This document shows, one piece after another, positions 50,315-59,270 of a stretch of DNA of 64,000 nucleotides. The position numbers were made by a program, and so were the translations under genes. The DNA comes from Treponema sp. (GTDB lineage: Bacteria; Spirochaetota; Spirochaetia; Treponematales; Treponemataceae). The notes under the pieces were generated by a model. It did not search any database. It had not been told where the DNA came from and was given only the letters and a program-made list of their open reading frames with translations. The stretch spans positions 62,001-126,000 of the forward strand of contig JAGBGX010000010.1 in NCBI GenBank assembly GCA_017935745.1. The letters are read 5' to 3'. The first letter of the stretch is position 1, and each line of letters begins with the position of its first letter.

Positions 50315-50886
50315 AAATATGCAAGCTTGGCGAAGACATTCTCCGGCAGAAATGCGAGCCGGTTCTTCAGGAAGAAATAAATGATGAATTCCGTGCGCTT
50401 CTCAATGAAATGTTTGAGACGATGACAAGTGCGAACGGCTGCGGGCTGGCAGCTCCCCAGGTGGGAATTCAAAAGAGGTTCTTTGTCGTTATTGCTGATG
50501 ACGATGTGCGCCGGGTTTTTATCAATCCTGAAATCACAAGAACTTCCGTGGAAACTTCAGAGTATGAAGAGGGCTGCCTTTCAGTTCCGGGGTTTTCTGA
50601 AAAGATAATCAGGCCTTCCTCTGTTTCTGTCAGCGCGCTGGATGAAAACGGCAGGCGGTTTTCCATAGAGGATGCGGCAGGACTTTTGGCGCGCGTAATT
50701 CAGCATGAAAATGATCATCTTGACGGAATTCTGTATATTGACCGCGGGGACGAATCAGTAAAAAACAGCATCACCGGGCAGTTTAAAAAACGTGCTGAGC
50801 GCGCCCAAAAGAAGCTTGCGGAAAAGGAAGCCCGGCGGTGCGCCATTGAAGCGAAAAAGGCTGCAAAAAGAAAAAAGGAATCCTGA
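50311..50886 (+). CDS. def: Peptide deformylase
   Basis: 191 residues. Removes N-formyl from nascent proteins. All three motifs are present: GCGLAAPQVGI, EEGCLSVPG with the metal-binding Cys, and ARVIQHENDHLDG with the HExxH zinc/iron site. A basic C-terminal tail (EKEARRCAIEAKKAAKRKKES) is an extension that could bind the ribosome. ATGA overlap with hisD and 1 nt overlap with fmt. Confidence 0.96.
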   Translation: MKICKLGEDILRQKCEPVLQEEINDEFRALLNEMFETMTSANGCGLAAPQVGIQKRFFVVIADDDVRRVFINPEITRTSVETSEYEEGCLSVPGFSEKIIRPSSVSVSALDENGRRFSIEDAAGLLARVIQHENDHLDGILYIDRGDESVKNSITGQFKKRAERAQKKLAEKEARRCAIEAKKAAKRKKES

Positions 50887-51899
50887 TGATACGAGTTTTG
50901 TTCGGCGGAAGTCCTGCTCCTGCGGCAAAAGCGCTGGAACTCATTTTAAAGGACAGCGCAATGTCCAGCTCCGTTTCTGAAGAAGCATACGAAGTTGTGG
51001 GCGTCCTGACAAATCCTCCGTCTGCGCATGGCCGCCACAAGGACTTGATTCCGACTGAAGTCGAGCAGTATGCCCGTATCTGGAATGAAGCGCGGAACTG
51101 CGGCATCGCTGTCTTTGCCTTTGAGCATATACGGCAGGAAGAGCGGGAAAAGATTGCAGCTGTCCGCCCTGATATTTTTGTCTGCTTTGCCTATGGCCAT
51201 ATTCTCGGCCCGAAATTTTTTTCCCTGTTTCCGTTCGGCGGAATCAATCTGCATCCGTCTCTGCTGCCGAAGTACCGCGGCGCAACTCCGGTAAACGCGG
51301 CAATTCTGAACGGAGACAGCGAGACGGGATTTTCAATTCAGAAAATGGCGCTTGGCATGGACGAAGGCGACATTCTGCTTCAGCAGAAAATCGGACTGAC
51401 GGGAACGGAGACTGCGGAGCAGGTTCTGAAGAACAGCGCGCTGTACGGCGGCATGAACATAACGCAGATTTTGCGGCAGATTTCCCGGACAGGAAAGCTT
51501 CCTGATGCGTTTCCTCAGCAGGGGGAAATTTCATACTGTTCAATTATAAAAAAGGAAGACGGAAAAATAAACTGGCGCAGCAGCGCACGGCAGATTGATG
51601 CCCAGATAAGGGCCTATACTCCGTGGCCGGGATGCTTTACGTACTGCGGAACTGTGCAGCTTAGGATTCTGAAGGCATGGGACGCAAACAAGGTTGCTGT
51701 TCAGGATCCTTCTGTTGTAAAGAACACTTCCGCGGTGCCGGGAACAGTTCTTGAATACAACAGGCAGCGCGGAATTCTCATTCAGACAGGAGACGGCGTT
51801 TTGATTGCGACTGAGCTTCAGTGGCAGTCAAAGAAAGCCATGGACTATAAATCATTTATGAACGGCACCAGAAATTTTATCGGCGCAGTGTTGGAGTAA
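50886..51899 (+). CDS. fmt: Methionyl-tRNA formyltransferase
   Basis: 337 residues. Formylates initiator Met-tRNA using 10-formyl-THF. N-terminal formyl-transferase fold with INLHPSLLPKYRGATPVNAAIL (catalytic His and the SLLP loop) and LGMDEGDILLQQ (Asp), then the C-terminal OB-like tRNA-binding domain from about 215. It overlaps def by one base, the usual functional partner. Confidence 0.96.
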   Translation: MIRVLFGGSPAPAAKALELILKDSAMSSSVSEEAYEVVGVLTNPPSAHGRHKDLIPTEVEQYARIWNEARNCGIAVFAFEHIRQEEREKIAAVRPDIFVCFAYGHILGPKFFSLFPFGGINLHPSLLPKYRGATPVNAAILNGDSETGFSIQKMALGMDEGDILLQQKIGLTGTETAEQVLKNSALYGGMNITQILRQISRTGKLPDAFPQQGEISYCSIIKKEDGKINWRSSARQIDAQIRAYTPWPGCFTYCGTVQLRILKAWDANKVAVQDPSVVKNTSAVPGTVLEYNRQRGILIQTGDGVLIATELQWQSKKAMDYKSFMNGTRNFIGAVLE

Positions 51900-51905
51900 A
51901 TCAGC

Positions 51906-52931
51906 ATGGAAAACAGAGAACGGAATTTTTTTTCAAAATGCAAAATTGCATTTAAAGGCCATCTTGAAGATTTGCAGAATGACGGGAAGACAGTTGTCCT
52001 GACGGTTGCACTGACTTTTGTAATTCTGATTGCTTCATGCCTGGCAGTTTTTTTCACTGTTGTTCAGGGAGCGGAAAAAGTCCTTGTGCCGGATGTTACG
52101 GGAAAAAGCCTGACGGACGCGCTGCTTGAGCTTCAGGCAAAGGAACTGTATCCTAAAATTCAGCTCAAATACTCCGAGCTTCCCGGAGACAAGGGAACTG
52201 TCCTTGATCAGAATCCGGCTTCCGGCGCGATTGTAAAGGCTTACAGGCGTGTCACGCTGACGGTAAGCCGCGGAATTCCGATTGACTTTATTGATGACTA
52301 TACAGGCAAGAAAATTGACGAAGTGAAGAATGCGCTTGAGTTTTTGTTCAGCGGCGGAGACTCTCTTGTTGAAATTGCGCCTGCGGTCTATAAAACGGAC
52401 GAAGCGCCTGCGGGAACAATTCTTGCCCAGTTTCCTGCTGCGGGAACTTCAATAGACGAAAGAATCCGGCTTCAGTTTGTGGTGAGCAGCGGAGCTGAAA
52501 TCCCTGTGACTGAAGTTCCTGAGATAAACGGACTTTCAATAAAGCAGTTCCTTTCAAAGATAGATGAGTACAAGGTTGCTGTTGATTTTTCAGTTGAAGA
52601 AGATGAAGAAAGTCCTGCCGGCGGAACCGTTGTGTCTGCGCAGGACGGAAAGGAAGTGAGCCTGTATGCAAGAATTCCTGCGGTGCTCAGAATCCAGCCC
52701 CGTGCTGACGGAGCTGAGTCTGTGCAGGGAATTTTTTCCGTGCAGCTTCCTGAGTATCCGTATCCTGTGCCGGTACGGCTTGATGCCCAGGACAAGGACG
52801 GAAAGCTTTCTGCGGCGGCGGACTTTTCTCATCCCGGAATGAACTGCACGATTCCATACGATGTCAAGAAAGGCACGGTGCTGATTCTGTATGTTCTTGG
52901 TGAAGAGTACGCGCGGACTGTTGCTGAGTAA
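51906..52931 (+). CDS. PASTA-domain membrane protein
   Basis: 341 residues. Short cytoplasmic N terminus, one membrane segment about 32-54 (VVLTVALTFVILIASCLAVFFTVV), then PASTA repeats outside (VLVPDVTGKSLTDALLEL...DKGTVLDQNPASGAIV; IDFIDDYTGKKIDEVKNAL...APAGTILAQFPAAG; IPVTEVPEINGLSIKQFL...). No kinase domain. PASTA units bind muropeptides or lipid II, so a cell-wall sensing or scaffold role is inferred. A stand-alone PASTA gene after def-fmt is known from treponemes. Ends at a hairpin shared with ackA. Confidence 0.9.
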   Translation: MENRERNFFSKCKIAFKGHLEDLQNDGKTVVLTVALTFVILIASCLAVFFTVVQGAEKVLVPDVTGKSLTDALLELQAKELYPKIQLKYSELPGDKGTVLDQNPASGAIVKAYRRVTLTVSRGIPIDFIDDYTGKKIDEVKNALEFLFSGGDSLVEIAPAVYKTDEAPAGTILAQFPAAGTSIDERIRLQFVVSSGAEIPVTEVPEINGLSIKQFLSKIDEYKVAVDFSVEEDEESPAGGTVVSAQDGKEVSLYARIPAVLRIQPRADGAESVQGIFSVQLPEYPYPVPVRLDAQDKDGKLSAAADFSHPGMNCTIPYDVKKGTVLILYVLGEEYARTVAE

Positions 52932-52942
52932 CAGCCTGCAAA

Positions 52943-52968
52943 AGCAGCGGTGCGCAGGCACCGCCGCT
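52943..52968. terminator. Bidirectional hairpin between PASTA gene and ackA
   Basis: GCGGTGC (52947-52953) pairs with GCACCGC (52958-52964) on a GCAG loop; AGC/GCT extend it with one unpaired base on each side. Lies between convergent genes. Confidence 0.65.
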
Positions 52969-52982
52969 CTCAGGTGCATCCG

Positions 52983-54320
52983 CTACGGACGTGCAATGAC
53001 CTTTGCTATGTTGGGGCGCTTCACCAGATCAGACTTCAGTCCTTCTTCGCGCGCCTTGTTCACGTAGTCCGGGCTTTGGAAGCTGTATGTAAAGTGTGTA
53101 TGCACATCATACGTTCCCTTCATCAGCGCAAAGGCATCCTCTGTCATTACAAGCTCTTCATCTGTCGGAATGACAAAAATCTTTGTCTTGCTGTCATCCG
53201 CGCTTATGCATGTTTCTGCGTTTCCCGTGAATGACCAGTCGTTTTTCTGCGGATCGATTTTTATTCCGTAGTTTTCAAGGCCTGAACATGACTTGAACCG
53301 TATAATCGGCCCGCGCTCTCCGACTCCGGCTGTAAAGACAATTGCATCCACACGTCCAAGCTCGGCCATATATGCTCCGATGTATTTCTTTATGCGCAGC
53401 GATTCCATTTCAATGCACAGCTGGGAAAGCTTGTCTCCGCTGCCTGCTGCAATTTCTATGTCGCGGCGGTCTGAGTATTTTTCCGTGATTCCGAGGCAGC
53501 CTGATTTTTTGTTGAGCGCCTTGTCCATTTCATCAGCTGACATTCCTGTCTTGCGCATGATGTAGAACGGAAGCGCCGGATCAACATCTCCGCTTCTTGT
53601 TCCCATGATAAGCCCTTCAAGCGGCGTGATTCCCATTGTCGTGTCATAGCACTGGCCGTTTTTTACGGCGCACATAGAGGAGCCGTTGCCGATATGGCAG
53701 ATAATCAGGTTTGTGTCTTTCGGCTCCTTGTGCAGAAGAACGGAAGCGCGCTTCGCTGTGTAAAGGAATGATGTTCCGTGGAATCCGTAGCGGCGGGCTG
53801 CATATTTTGTGTACCACTCGCGGGGAACCGCATACATGAAATTTTCCTCCGGCATTGTCTGGTGCCACGCAGTATCCATCACGGCGCAGTGCGGAACGTC
53901 CGGCATGACTTTCTGAGCCGCTTCAATTCCCATGATGTTTGCAGGCATGTGGAGCGGGCCGAGGTCTATTACAGAGCGGAAGGTGTCAAGAACTTCAGGA
54001 GTAATCAGGACTGACTTTGTGAATTTGTCGCCTCCGTGAAGAACGCGGTGTCCTACTGCTTTTATGACTGACATATCGGAAATAACGCCGGTGTCCTTGT
54101 CTGTGATTGTGTTCAGTATCAGCTCAATTGCCTCTTTGTGCGTCGGGCAGGGCTTTTTTATCTGCGTTTCGTTTCCTTTTGCCTTGTGCGTAATGCATGA
54201 GCCTTCCGCGCCGATGCGCTCGACCACGCCGTTCGCCAGAACTTCCTTTTCATCCCAGTCATAGACCTGATATTTTGCGGAGGAAGATCCGCAGTTCAAA
54301 GTGAGAATCACCATAGCCAT
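52983..54320 (-). CDS. ackA: Acetate kinase
   Basis: 445 residues from the chosen start, slightly above the usual 400. Makes ATP from acetyl phosphate. Signatures: [18 protein letters not shown] at the N terminus, [48 protein letters not shown] and [15 protein letters not shown] 8 nt before ATG 54320; the frame to 54365 lacks homology. No pta gene is adjacent. Consistent with a fermentative organism producing acetate. Confidence 0.95.
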   Translation of the reverse strand: MAMVILTLNCGSSSAKYQVYDWDEKEVLANGVVERIGAEGSCITHKAKGNETQIKKPCPTHKEAIELILNTITDKDTGVISDMSVIKAVGHRVLHGGDKFTKSVLITPEVLDTFRSVIDLGPLHMPANIMGIEAAQKVMPDVPHCAVMDTAWHQTMPEENFMYAVPREWYTKYAARRYGFHGTSFLYTAKRASVLLHKEPKDTNLIICHIGNGSSMCAVKNGQCYDTTMGITPLEGLIMGTRSGDVDPALPFYIMRKTGMSADEMDKALNKKSGCLGITEKYSDRRDIEIAAGSGDKLSQLCIEMESLRIKKYIGAYMAELGRVDAIVFTAGVGERGPIIRFKSCSGLENYGIKIDPQKNDWSFTGNAETCISADDSKTKIFVIPTDEELVMTEDAFALMKGTYDVHTHFTYSFQSPDYVNKAREEGLKSDLVKRPNIAKVIARP

Positions 54321-54494
54321 AACAATGCCTCGTACTAAAAGATAAGATTCATGAAAACAGGACACTGAAAAATGCCTGAAAGCTGTTTCAATTTTCCTGT
54401 TCTTTTATTATATTAGTATGAAAGGAAAAATTCAATTGTCAAATGCTCCTGAAAAGCAGCGGAACTGTTGTTCAGTCCGCAGAGGAAAATGAAA

Positions 54495-55592
54495 ATGTTT
54501 GAAAAGAAGGAAAAGACACCGGCACAGACTGTCGTGGAAGACGTGTGCAAAATAAAAAAAGGCGAGACAGCCCTGATTATTGCAAACCCTGAGACAAGCG
54601 CGATTGCGCAGGATCTGTTCACCGCTGTCCGTAATGCAGGCGCAAAGCCGTCGCTCATTTATCAGGCAAAAAAAACGTCCGCAGACTTTGCAGAAGAGGC
54701 TGTCATAGGGGCGATAAAATCTGAGCCGGATGTCATTTTTTCAGTTTCCGCAGGCAAGCTTGGAAAAGACGAAAAGGCAATTGCGTCCCCGTATAAAGGC
54801 GCAGACGGAAAAACGTATGACAGCACATTTGACTATCTGCTGAATGAAAAAAAGTCGGTGCGTGCAGTCTGGACTCCGGGGCTTACGGAAGATATGTTTG
54901 CACGGACGGTGAACATCAGCTATAAGCTTCTTGCGCAGCAATGCAAAAAGCTGTGCGAAAAGTACCGGAATGCCGAGCGTGTCCGCGTAACATCGGCTGC
55001 GGGAACAGACATCACTGCCGGGCTGAAAGGCCGGATTGCGATGGCGGACGACGGAGACTTCAGCAGTCCGGGAAAAGGCGGAAACATTCCGGCTGGAGAA
55101 GTGTTTATCAGTCCTGCCGTTGGAACATGCGAAGGCACAATTGTTTTTGACGGAAGCATGACATTTGGCGACGGAGACTCAGTTTTAAAGGAGCCGATTT
55201 GCGTAAAGGTGGAAAAAGGATTTGTTACTGAAGTCACAGGCGGAGAAGAAGCAAAGCGTCTCCTGAAGGATATTTCACAGGCGGAACGGGATGCTGTTTC
55301 CATGGAAAATGCAGGAAAGCTTCCCGCCGGCCAGGGCGCTCTGTATGCAAGGAATGCGCGCAACATCGGCGAGCTTGGAATCGGGCTGAATCCTGCCGCA
55401 AGCATTACAGGAAATATGCTTGAAGATGAAAAGGCGTTCAGAACGTGCCACTTTGCAATCGGCGAAAACTATGACGGAGATGCTCCGTCCCTGATTCATT
55501 TTGACGGAGTTGTAAAGGAACCTACGGTTGTAATAACATATCAGGACGGAACAGAATTCACCGTCCTAAAAGAAGGAGACTTGCAGATATGA
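54495..55592 (+). CDS. M29-like leucyl aminopeptidase
   Basis: 365 residues. Aminopeptidase T-like metallopeptidase: N-terminal ligand-like half (KGETALIIANPETSAIAQDLFTAVRNAGA), then metal-site segments IPAGEVFISPAVGTCEG, HFAIGENYDGD and SLIHFDGVVK with the Glu, His and His-x-Asp expected of the family. ATG 54495 has GAGG 9 nt upstream; ATG 54489 is too close. Coupled by ATGA overlap to a small exported protein gene. Peptide use in the cytoplasm is likely. Confidence 0.88.
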   Translation: MFEKKEKTPAQTVVEDVCKIKKGETALIIANPETSAIAQDLFTAVRNAGAKPSLIYQAKKTSADFAEEAVIGAIKSEPDVIFSVSAGKLGKDEKAIASPYKGADGKTYDSTFDYLLNEKKSVRAVWTPGLTEDMFARTVNISYKLLAQQCKKLCEKYRNAERVRVTSAAGTDITAGLKGRIAMADDGDFSSPGKGGNIPAGEVFISPAVGTCEGTIVFDGSMTFGDGDSVLKEPICVKVEKGFVTEVTGGEEAKRLLKDISQAERDAVSMENAGKLPAGQGALYARNARNIGELGIGLNPAASITGNMLEDEKAFRTCHFAIGENYDGDAPSLIHFDGVVKEPTVVITYQDGTEFTVLKEGDLQI

Positions 55593-56017
55593 AACGGACA
55601 ATGCTTGCTGTAATTTCATTGCTTTTTGCATCTTCCCTTGTGTGCGCACAGAACAGCGGCGCCGCATCAGAGGCGGAAAAGGCAGGGGCTTCTGTTGGAG
55701 AAGTCATAAAGGATGTCGGGCAGTCAATCGGCAACGGCATAAAGTCCGGGGCGGAAAAAGCCGGCGAATTCATTGAGTCGAAGAAGGCTGTGAAAGTGAC
55801 CGGCAAGCTGAAGGTGAGCGGCCGAGATGAAAGCCTCGTGTTCACTATCAAGGGCGAGGACAAAGTGACGTACACAGTCAAGCCGCTGAGCAAGTCGGAG
55901 GATGCGGCTCTTAAGCTTTCCGGCTACAAGAACAGGCGGATAACAGTAACAGGAGTCCTTGATACGGATAAAAACGAAATAACTGCTGCCAGCTACAAGC
56001 TTGCATCTGAAAAGTAA
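55589..56017 (+). CDS. Small exported protein, function unknown
   Basis: 142 residues. Signal peptide KRTMLAVISLLFASSLVCAQN, a helical segment (EAEKAGASVGEVIKDVGQSIGNGIKSGAEKAGEFIESKK), then a small beta barrel (VKVTGKLKVSGRDESLVFTI...RRITVTGVLDTDKNEITAASYKL) resembling OB-fold or BOF proteins. ATGA overlap with the peptidase gene; the two are co-translated. No family named. Confidence 0.78.
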   Translation: MKRTMLAVISLLFASSLVCAQNSGAASEAEKAGASVGEVIKDVGQSIGNGIKSGAEKAGEFIESKKAVKVTGKLKVSGRDESLVFTIKGEDKVTYTVKPLSKSEDAALKLSGYKNRRITVTGVLDTDKNEITAASYKLASEK

Positions 56018-56046
56018 TCTGGAGCTGTCCAATATGTTCAAATTGT

Positions 56047-56071
56047 GGCAGTTGCGTTTATCGAAACTGCC
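56047..56071. terminator. Hairpin between convergent genes
   Basis: GGCAGTT (56047-56053) pairs with AACTGCC (56065-56071). Between the small exported protein and the ABC ATPase gene; no long T run. Confidence 0.5.
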
Positions 56072-56159
56072 GCCCGCATATAGTGTATTTTGTCATTTCA
56101 GCAGGCTCAATGGCCTTGCGCAGTGAACTTTTTGGACAGCCTCAGACGGCTTGTGCGCA

Positions 56160-56993
56160 TTACTTTTTCAGCAGCGAAGCATTGCGGGCAAGAAATTCGC
56201 GCGTCATGCTTTCGTTATGCTTCAGCATTGCGGCAGGAATTCCATAGGCTTTTTCCAGGTCTTCGCTTGTCATGACTTCTTCCGGGGTGCCGTATGACAT
56301 GTCGCGGTTCGGATACATCAGCAGGACTTTTTCAGCATATTTTTTCGTCAGATCAAGCTCATGCATTGAAATGAATACCGGCGTTTTTGTTTGAATTGAA
56401 TAATTGCGCAGGTATTCAAGCGATGTGATTTTCTGGCTTTCTTCCATGGCGAACATCGGCTCGTCCATAAAAATGCTCGCGCTTCCGTACAGCAGGCTGA
56501 ACGCCAGAAGCATGCGCTGGTTTTCGCCTTTGCTTATTTCAGTCAGCCCGTGATTTAAAATGGAAGAAAGCTCAAAGACATCCACAACTTCGCTGAACAG
56601 ATCGCCAGAGGACTGAATGCCTTTTGCATCTGCCTTGAGCGCGCCGTTGCTGTAGACAAAGGAAAGCAGCTGTCCTGCTTTTTCATTCGTTTCAAATTCC
56701 ATGTTCTGATAAATCACCGAGGCAAGCAGGTTTCTTTTTTCTTCGTCAAGCGAAAAAGCTTCCTGCCCCAGAAGCGTGACTGTTCCTGAGGACGGAGCGA
56801 GGCGGCCGCTTGCCAAAAGCATGAGCGTTGATTTTCCGCAGCCGTTCGGGCCTATGATGCTTGTGAATGCCGGCGGAATTGCTCCTGAAAAATGCTCAAA
56901 GACGGGAGAAGGTGCGGATTGCTTTCCGCTTTCATCGCAGTCTTCTTCAGCAGGATACGAAAAAGTTACATCCTTGAATTCAATGCAGTCCAT
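56160..56993 (-). CDS. ABC transporter ATP-binding protein, orphan
   Basis: 277 residues. Walker A GPNGCGKST (about residue 42), Q-loop region VIYQNMEFE, signature ISKGENQRMLLA, Walker B ASIFMDEP and H-loop FISMHELD. Import-type ATPase close to FepC/ZnuC or EcfA proteins. No permease or binding protein gene is adjacent, so its partner is elsewhere. No ribosome site before the ATG. Confidence 0.9.
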   Translation of the reverse strand: MDCIEFKDVTFSYPAEEDCDESGKQSAPSPVFEHFSGAIPPAFTSIIGPNGCGKSTLMLLASGRLAPSSGTVTLLGQEAFSLDEEKRNLLASVIYQNMEFETNEKAGQLLSFVYSNGALKADAKGIQSSGDLFSEVVDVFELSSILNHGLTEISKGENQRMLLAFSLLYGSASIFMDEPMFAMEESQKITSLEYLRNYSIQTKTPVFISMHELDLTKKYAEKVLLMYPNRDMSYGTPEEVMTSEDLEKAYGIPAAMLKHNESMTREFLARNASLLKK

Positions 56994-57035
56994 ACATGAC
57001 AGGTTATTCTAATTTTGCAGAAATTGCAATGTGTT

Positions 57036-57064
57036 TTGCATTTTATGGCGCAGTATGGTACACT
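57036..57064 (+). promoter_or_regulatory. Promoter of GH95-like gene, predicted leaderless
   Basis: TTGCAT (57036-57041), 17 bp, TACACT (57059-57064), 7 nt, ATG 57072. No ribosome site. Confidence 0.65.
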
Positions 57065-57071
57065 GTTACAC

Positions 57072-59147
57072 ATGAACGCAATTTGGTATAAAAGTCCGGC
57101 GCTCTCATGGGAAGATGCAATTCCTGTGGGCAACGGCAGGCTTGGCGCACGGATTTTCGGCGGAAGCAGCTGTGAAAAAATCGTGCTGAATGAAGAGTCT
57201 GTATGGTCTGGCTCTTATTCAGACAGAAACAATAAAAATGCGAAGGCGGCAGTCAGTGCGGTAAGAACGCTGCTGAACCAGGGCCGCGAGACAGAGGCTC
57301 AGAAGGAAGTTTTTGAATGCTTTACCGGCTCGCCTGCGAATCAGCATTCATACAAGCCGGCCGGAGAAATTGCGATTGACTTTTATGACGCGGAGCATCA
57401 GGGGCTTTCGGAGCCTGAGTCAGGGAACAGAAATGCATTTTCATCATTTGATTTGTACCGGCGGGAAATTGATTTTTCAAGCGGAATATGCTCTGCACGT
57501 TTTTCTGTTGAATCATCTGCGCCGAGCACAGCTGACTTTTCGCAGGGAACGACAGGAAGCTCAATAACTTTTTCGCGGGAATGCTTTGTCTCGGCTTCGT
57601 CCGATGTGCTTGTCTTCCATGTTTCCGCTTCAACTCCCAAAAGCATTTTTCTGCGGGCGCATATAAAAACCGGCTGCCCTGCAAAGGAATATGTGCTTAC
57701 AGATGACACTGTCGCTGCGCTTGATGTCTCAGGAATTCCGTATGCAGTGATGATGACTGCGGCCGCTTCCGGCGGAACTGTTTTTACCCGCGGTGACAAT
57801 CTGATTGTGGAGCAGGCTGATGAAGTGACGCTGTATATTGATGCTGAGACTGCGTACCGCAGAAGGTACTACAGAAACAAATGCGGAAATACATTCCGCC
57901 GTCCGCTTTCTGAAGCTGCCCGGTGCGCCGACATTGCGCTGCGGAAAATTTGCTTTGCATCGGGAACTTCCTATGAAAATGTGCGCGCCGATCATATTGC
58001 GGAATTTTCTTCCTGGAATTCGCAGGGAATTCTTTGTGACGATACGTTTGAGAGCGAAGGCAAGTCCTTTGAAGAGCTTTCGGAAGACAAGCGGGCGGCA
58101 AAGCTTGCGCAGTGGAACTATGCAAAGTACAAGATGATTTCAAGCTGCAAGGACAGAGCTTCGCTTCCGTCTGTAAAAAACGGAATCTGGAGCCGCGCGG
58201 AAAAAAACGGTGTCAGGTTCAGCCTTCAGGACAAAAGCATCTACCGTTTTTCTGCCGGAATGTTCGGCCTGTCCAGAATGAATCTTCCGCTGTTTTCCTT
58301 GGCAAAGCGGCTGTATAGGCACGGAAAAGTCACCGCTGAAAGAATGTACGGCTGCCAGGGATTTGCCGCTCACAATGCAACGGATATCTGGGGCGACAGC
58401 GCGCCGTGCGGGGCTGATCTGCGCTCTTCGTACAGTCCGCTGGGAGCGCTGGAACTGGCGGAAGCTGCGGTTGACTGCTATGAGTATTCTCTTGACAAGC
58501 GGTTCCTTAAAAAGCAGTTTTATCTTATAAAGGAAGCCTGCAATTTTTTTACGGACTATCTGCTTCCTGTTGAAGAAAAAAAATTCCTTGCTCTGAATCC
58601 GTCTTTTACGGGCGGCTACAAGACACGGAACGGAGAGACGGCTTATGTTGCGTGTGAAAGCGCTTCTGATTCGGCCGCATTGCGCAGGCTTTTTAAGCTT
58701 GCACTGAAAGCGCTCAAGTATCTGGGAGCAAAAAATTCAGACAGACTGTTTATAAAGTATGCTTCCATTCTTCAAAGAATAAAGGAAAGCAAAGCTGAGG
58801 AAAAAAAGACGGAGGCTGCTCCTGATGATTTTGATTCAGTTCTGGCAGGCATTGCTGACGGAATTGTTTCAAGCGCAGTGACTGATGAAGGCCGCGTTGA
58901 AATTGCGGTTCTTTCCAATGTGCCGCCCGAGCTTCCCGACGGCATGCTGCGCCGCATCAGCCTGAAAGGAAACATTCTTGCGGACGTTGAGTGGAAGGGC
59001 GGAGCTTTTAAGAATGCGCGGCTGTACACGGAGCGGGGAACGGCATTTTTAAAGGATGTCACAATCTGCTATGACGGAAAAAAATACAGCTCGCAGCTTT
59101 CGGACGGATCGCTTGATATCAGGAATGTTCTGCCTACGACAGTCTGA
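57072..59147 (+). CDS. GH95-like protein lacking catalytic motifs (probable pseudoenzyme)
   Basis: 691 residues against 750-800 for active GH95 alpha-L-fucosidases. The N-terminal domain is clear (IWYKSPALSWEDAIPVGNGRLGARIFGG, NEESVWSGSYSDRN) and so is part of the barrel (TAERMYGCQGFAAHNATDIWGDSAP; NPSFTGG; a C-terminal beta domain). But the NINTxMNYW segment bearing the two Asn is replaced by RFSAGMFGLSRMN, the Glu of NPSxSPEN is missing (NPSFTGGYKT), and the QEW, HRHxSHL and IDGNFG segments, which carry the base Asp, are absent. No signal peptide. Binding or regulatory function, or decay, is inferred. Confidence 0.82.
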   Translation: MNAIWYKSPALSWEDAIPVGNGRLGARIFGGSSCEKIVLNEESVWSGSYSDRNNKNAKAAVSAVRTLLNQGRETEAQKEVFECFTGSPANQHSYKPAGEIAIDFYDAEHQGLSEPESGNRNAFSSFDLYRREIDFSSGICSARFSVESSAPSTADFSQGTTGSSITFSRECFVSASSDVLVFHVSASTPKSIFLRAHIKTGCPAKEYVLTDDTVAALDVSGIPYAVMMTAAASGGTVFTRGDNLIVEQADEVTLYIDAETAYRRRYYRNKCGNTFRRPLSEAARCADIALRKICFASGTSYENVRADHIAEFSSWNSQGILCDDTFESEGKSFEELSEDKRAAKLAQWNYAKYKMISSCKDRASLPSVKNGIWSRAEKNGVRFSLQDKSIYRFSAGMFGLSRMNLPLFSLAKRLYRHGKVTAERMYGCQGFAAHNATDIWGDSAPCGADLRSSYSPLGALELAEAAVDCYEYSLDKRFLKKQFYLIKEACNFFTDYLLPVEEKKFLALNPSFTGGYKTRNGETAYVACESASDSAALRRLFKLALKALKYLGAKNSDRLFIKYASILQRIKESKAEEKKTEAAPDDFDSVLAGIADGIVSSAVTDEGRVEIAVLSNVPPELPDGMLRRISLKGNILADVEWKGGAFKNARLYTERGTAFLKDVTICYDGKKYSSQLSDGSLDIRNVLPTTV

Positions 59148-59230
59148 TTTGTGCGGAGGGTTTCATTTCTTCCACGATGCTCTGCCGGAGTATCGCTCAT
59201 TCGTGCTTGCTTTTGCATTTGCACAAACAG

Positions 59231-59270
59231 TCCGCTTATGATATTATTAGCGTATGTTCTGGGGGACTGA
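59231..59270 (+). promoter_or_regulatory. pyrBIC promoter and ribosome site
   Basis: TTGCAC just upstream, 17 bp, TATTAT (about 59241-59246), then a 17 nt leader with GGGGGA before ATG 59271. No attenuator or PyrR-type structure was seen in this short leader. Confidence 0.55.

Noticed and set aside
57015-57071. Upstream extension of the GH95-like gene
   Set aside because: The added residues would be encoded across the predicted promoter, have no homology, and the MNAIWYKSP start fits the family.
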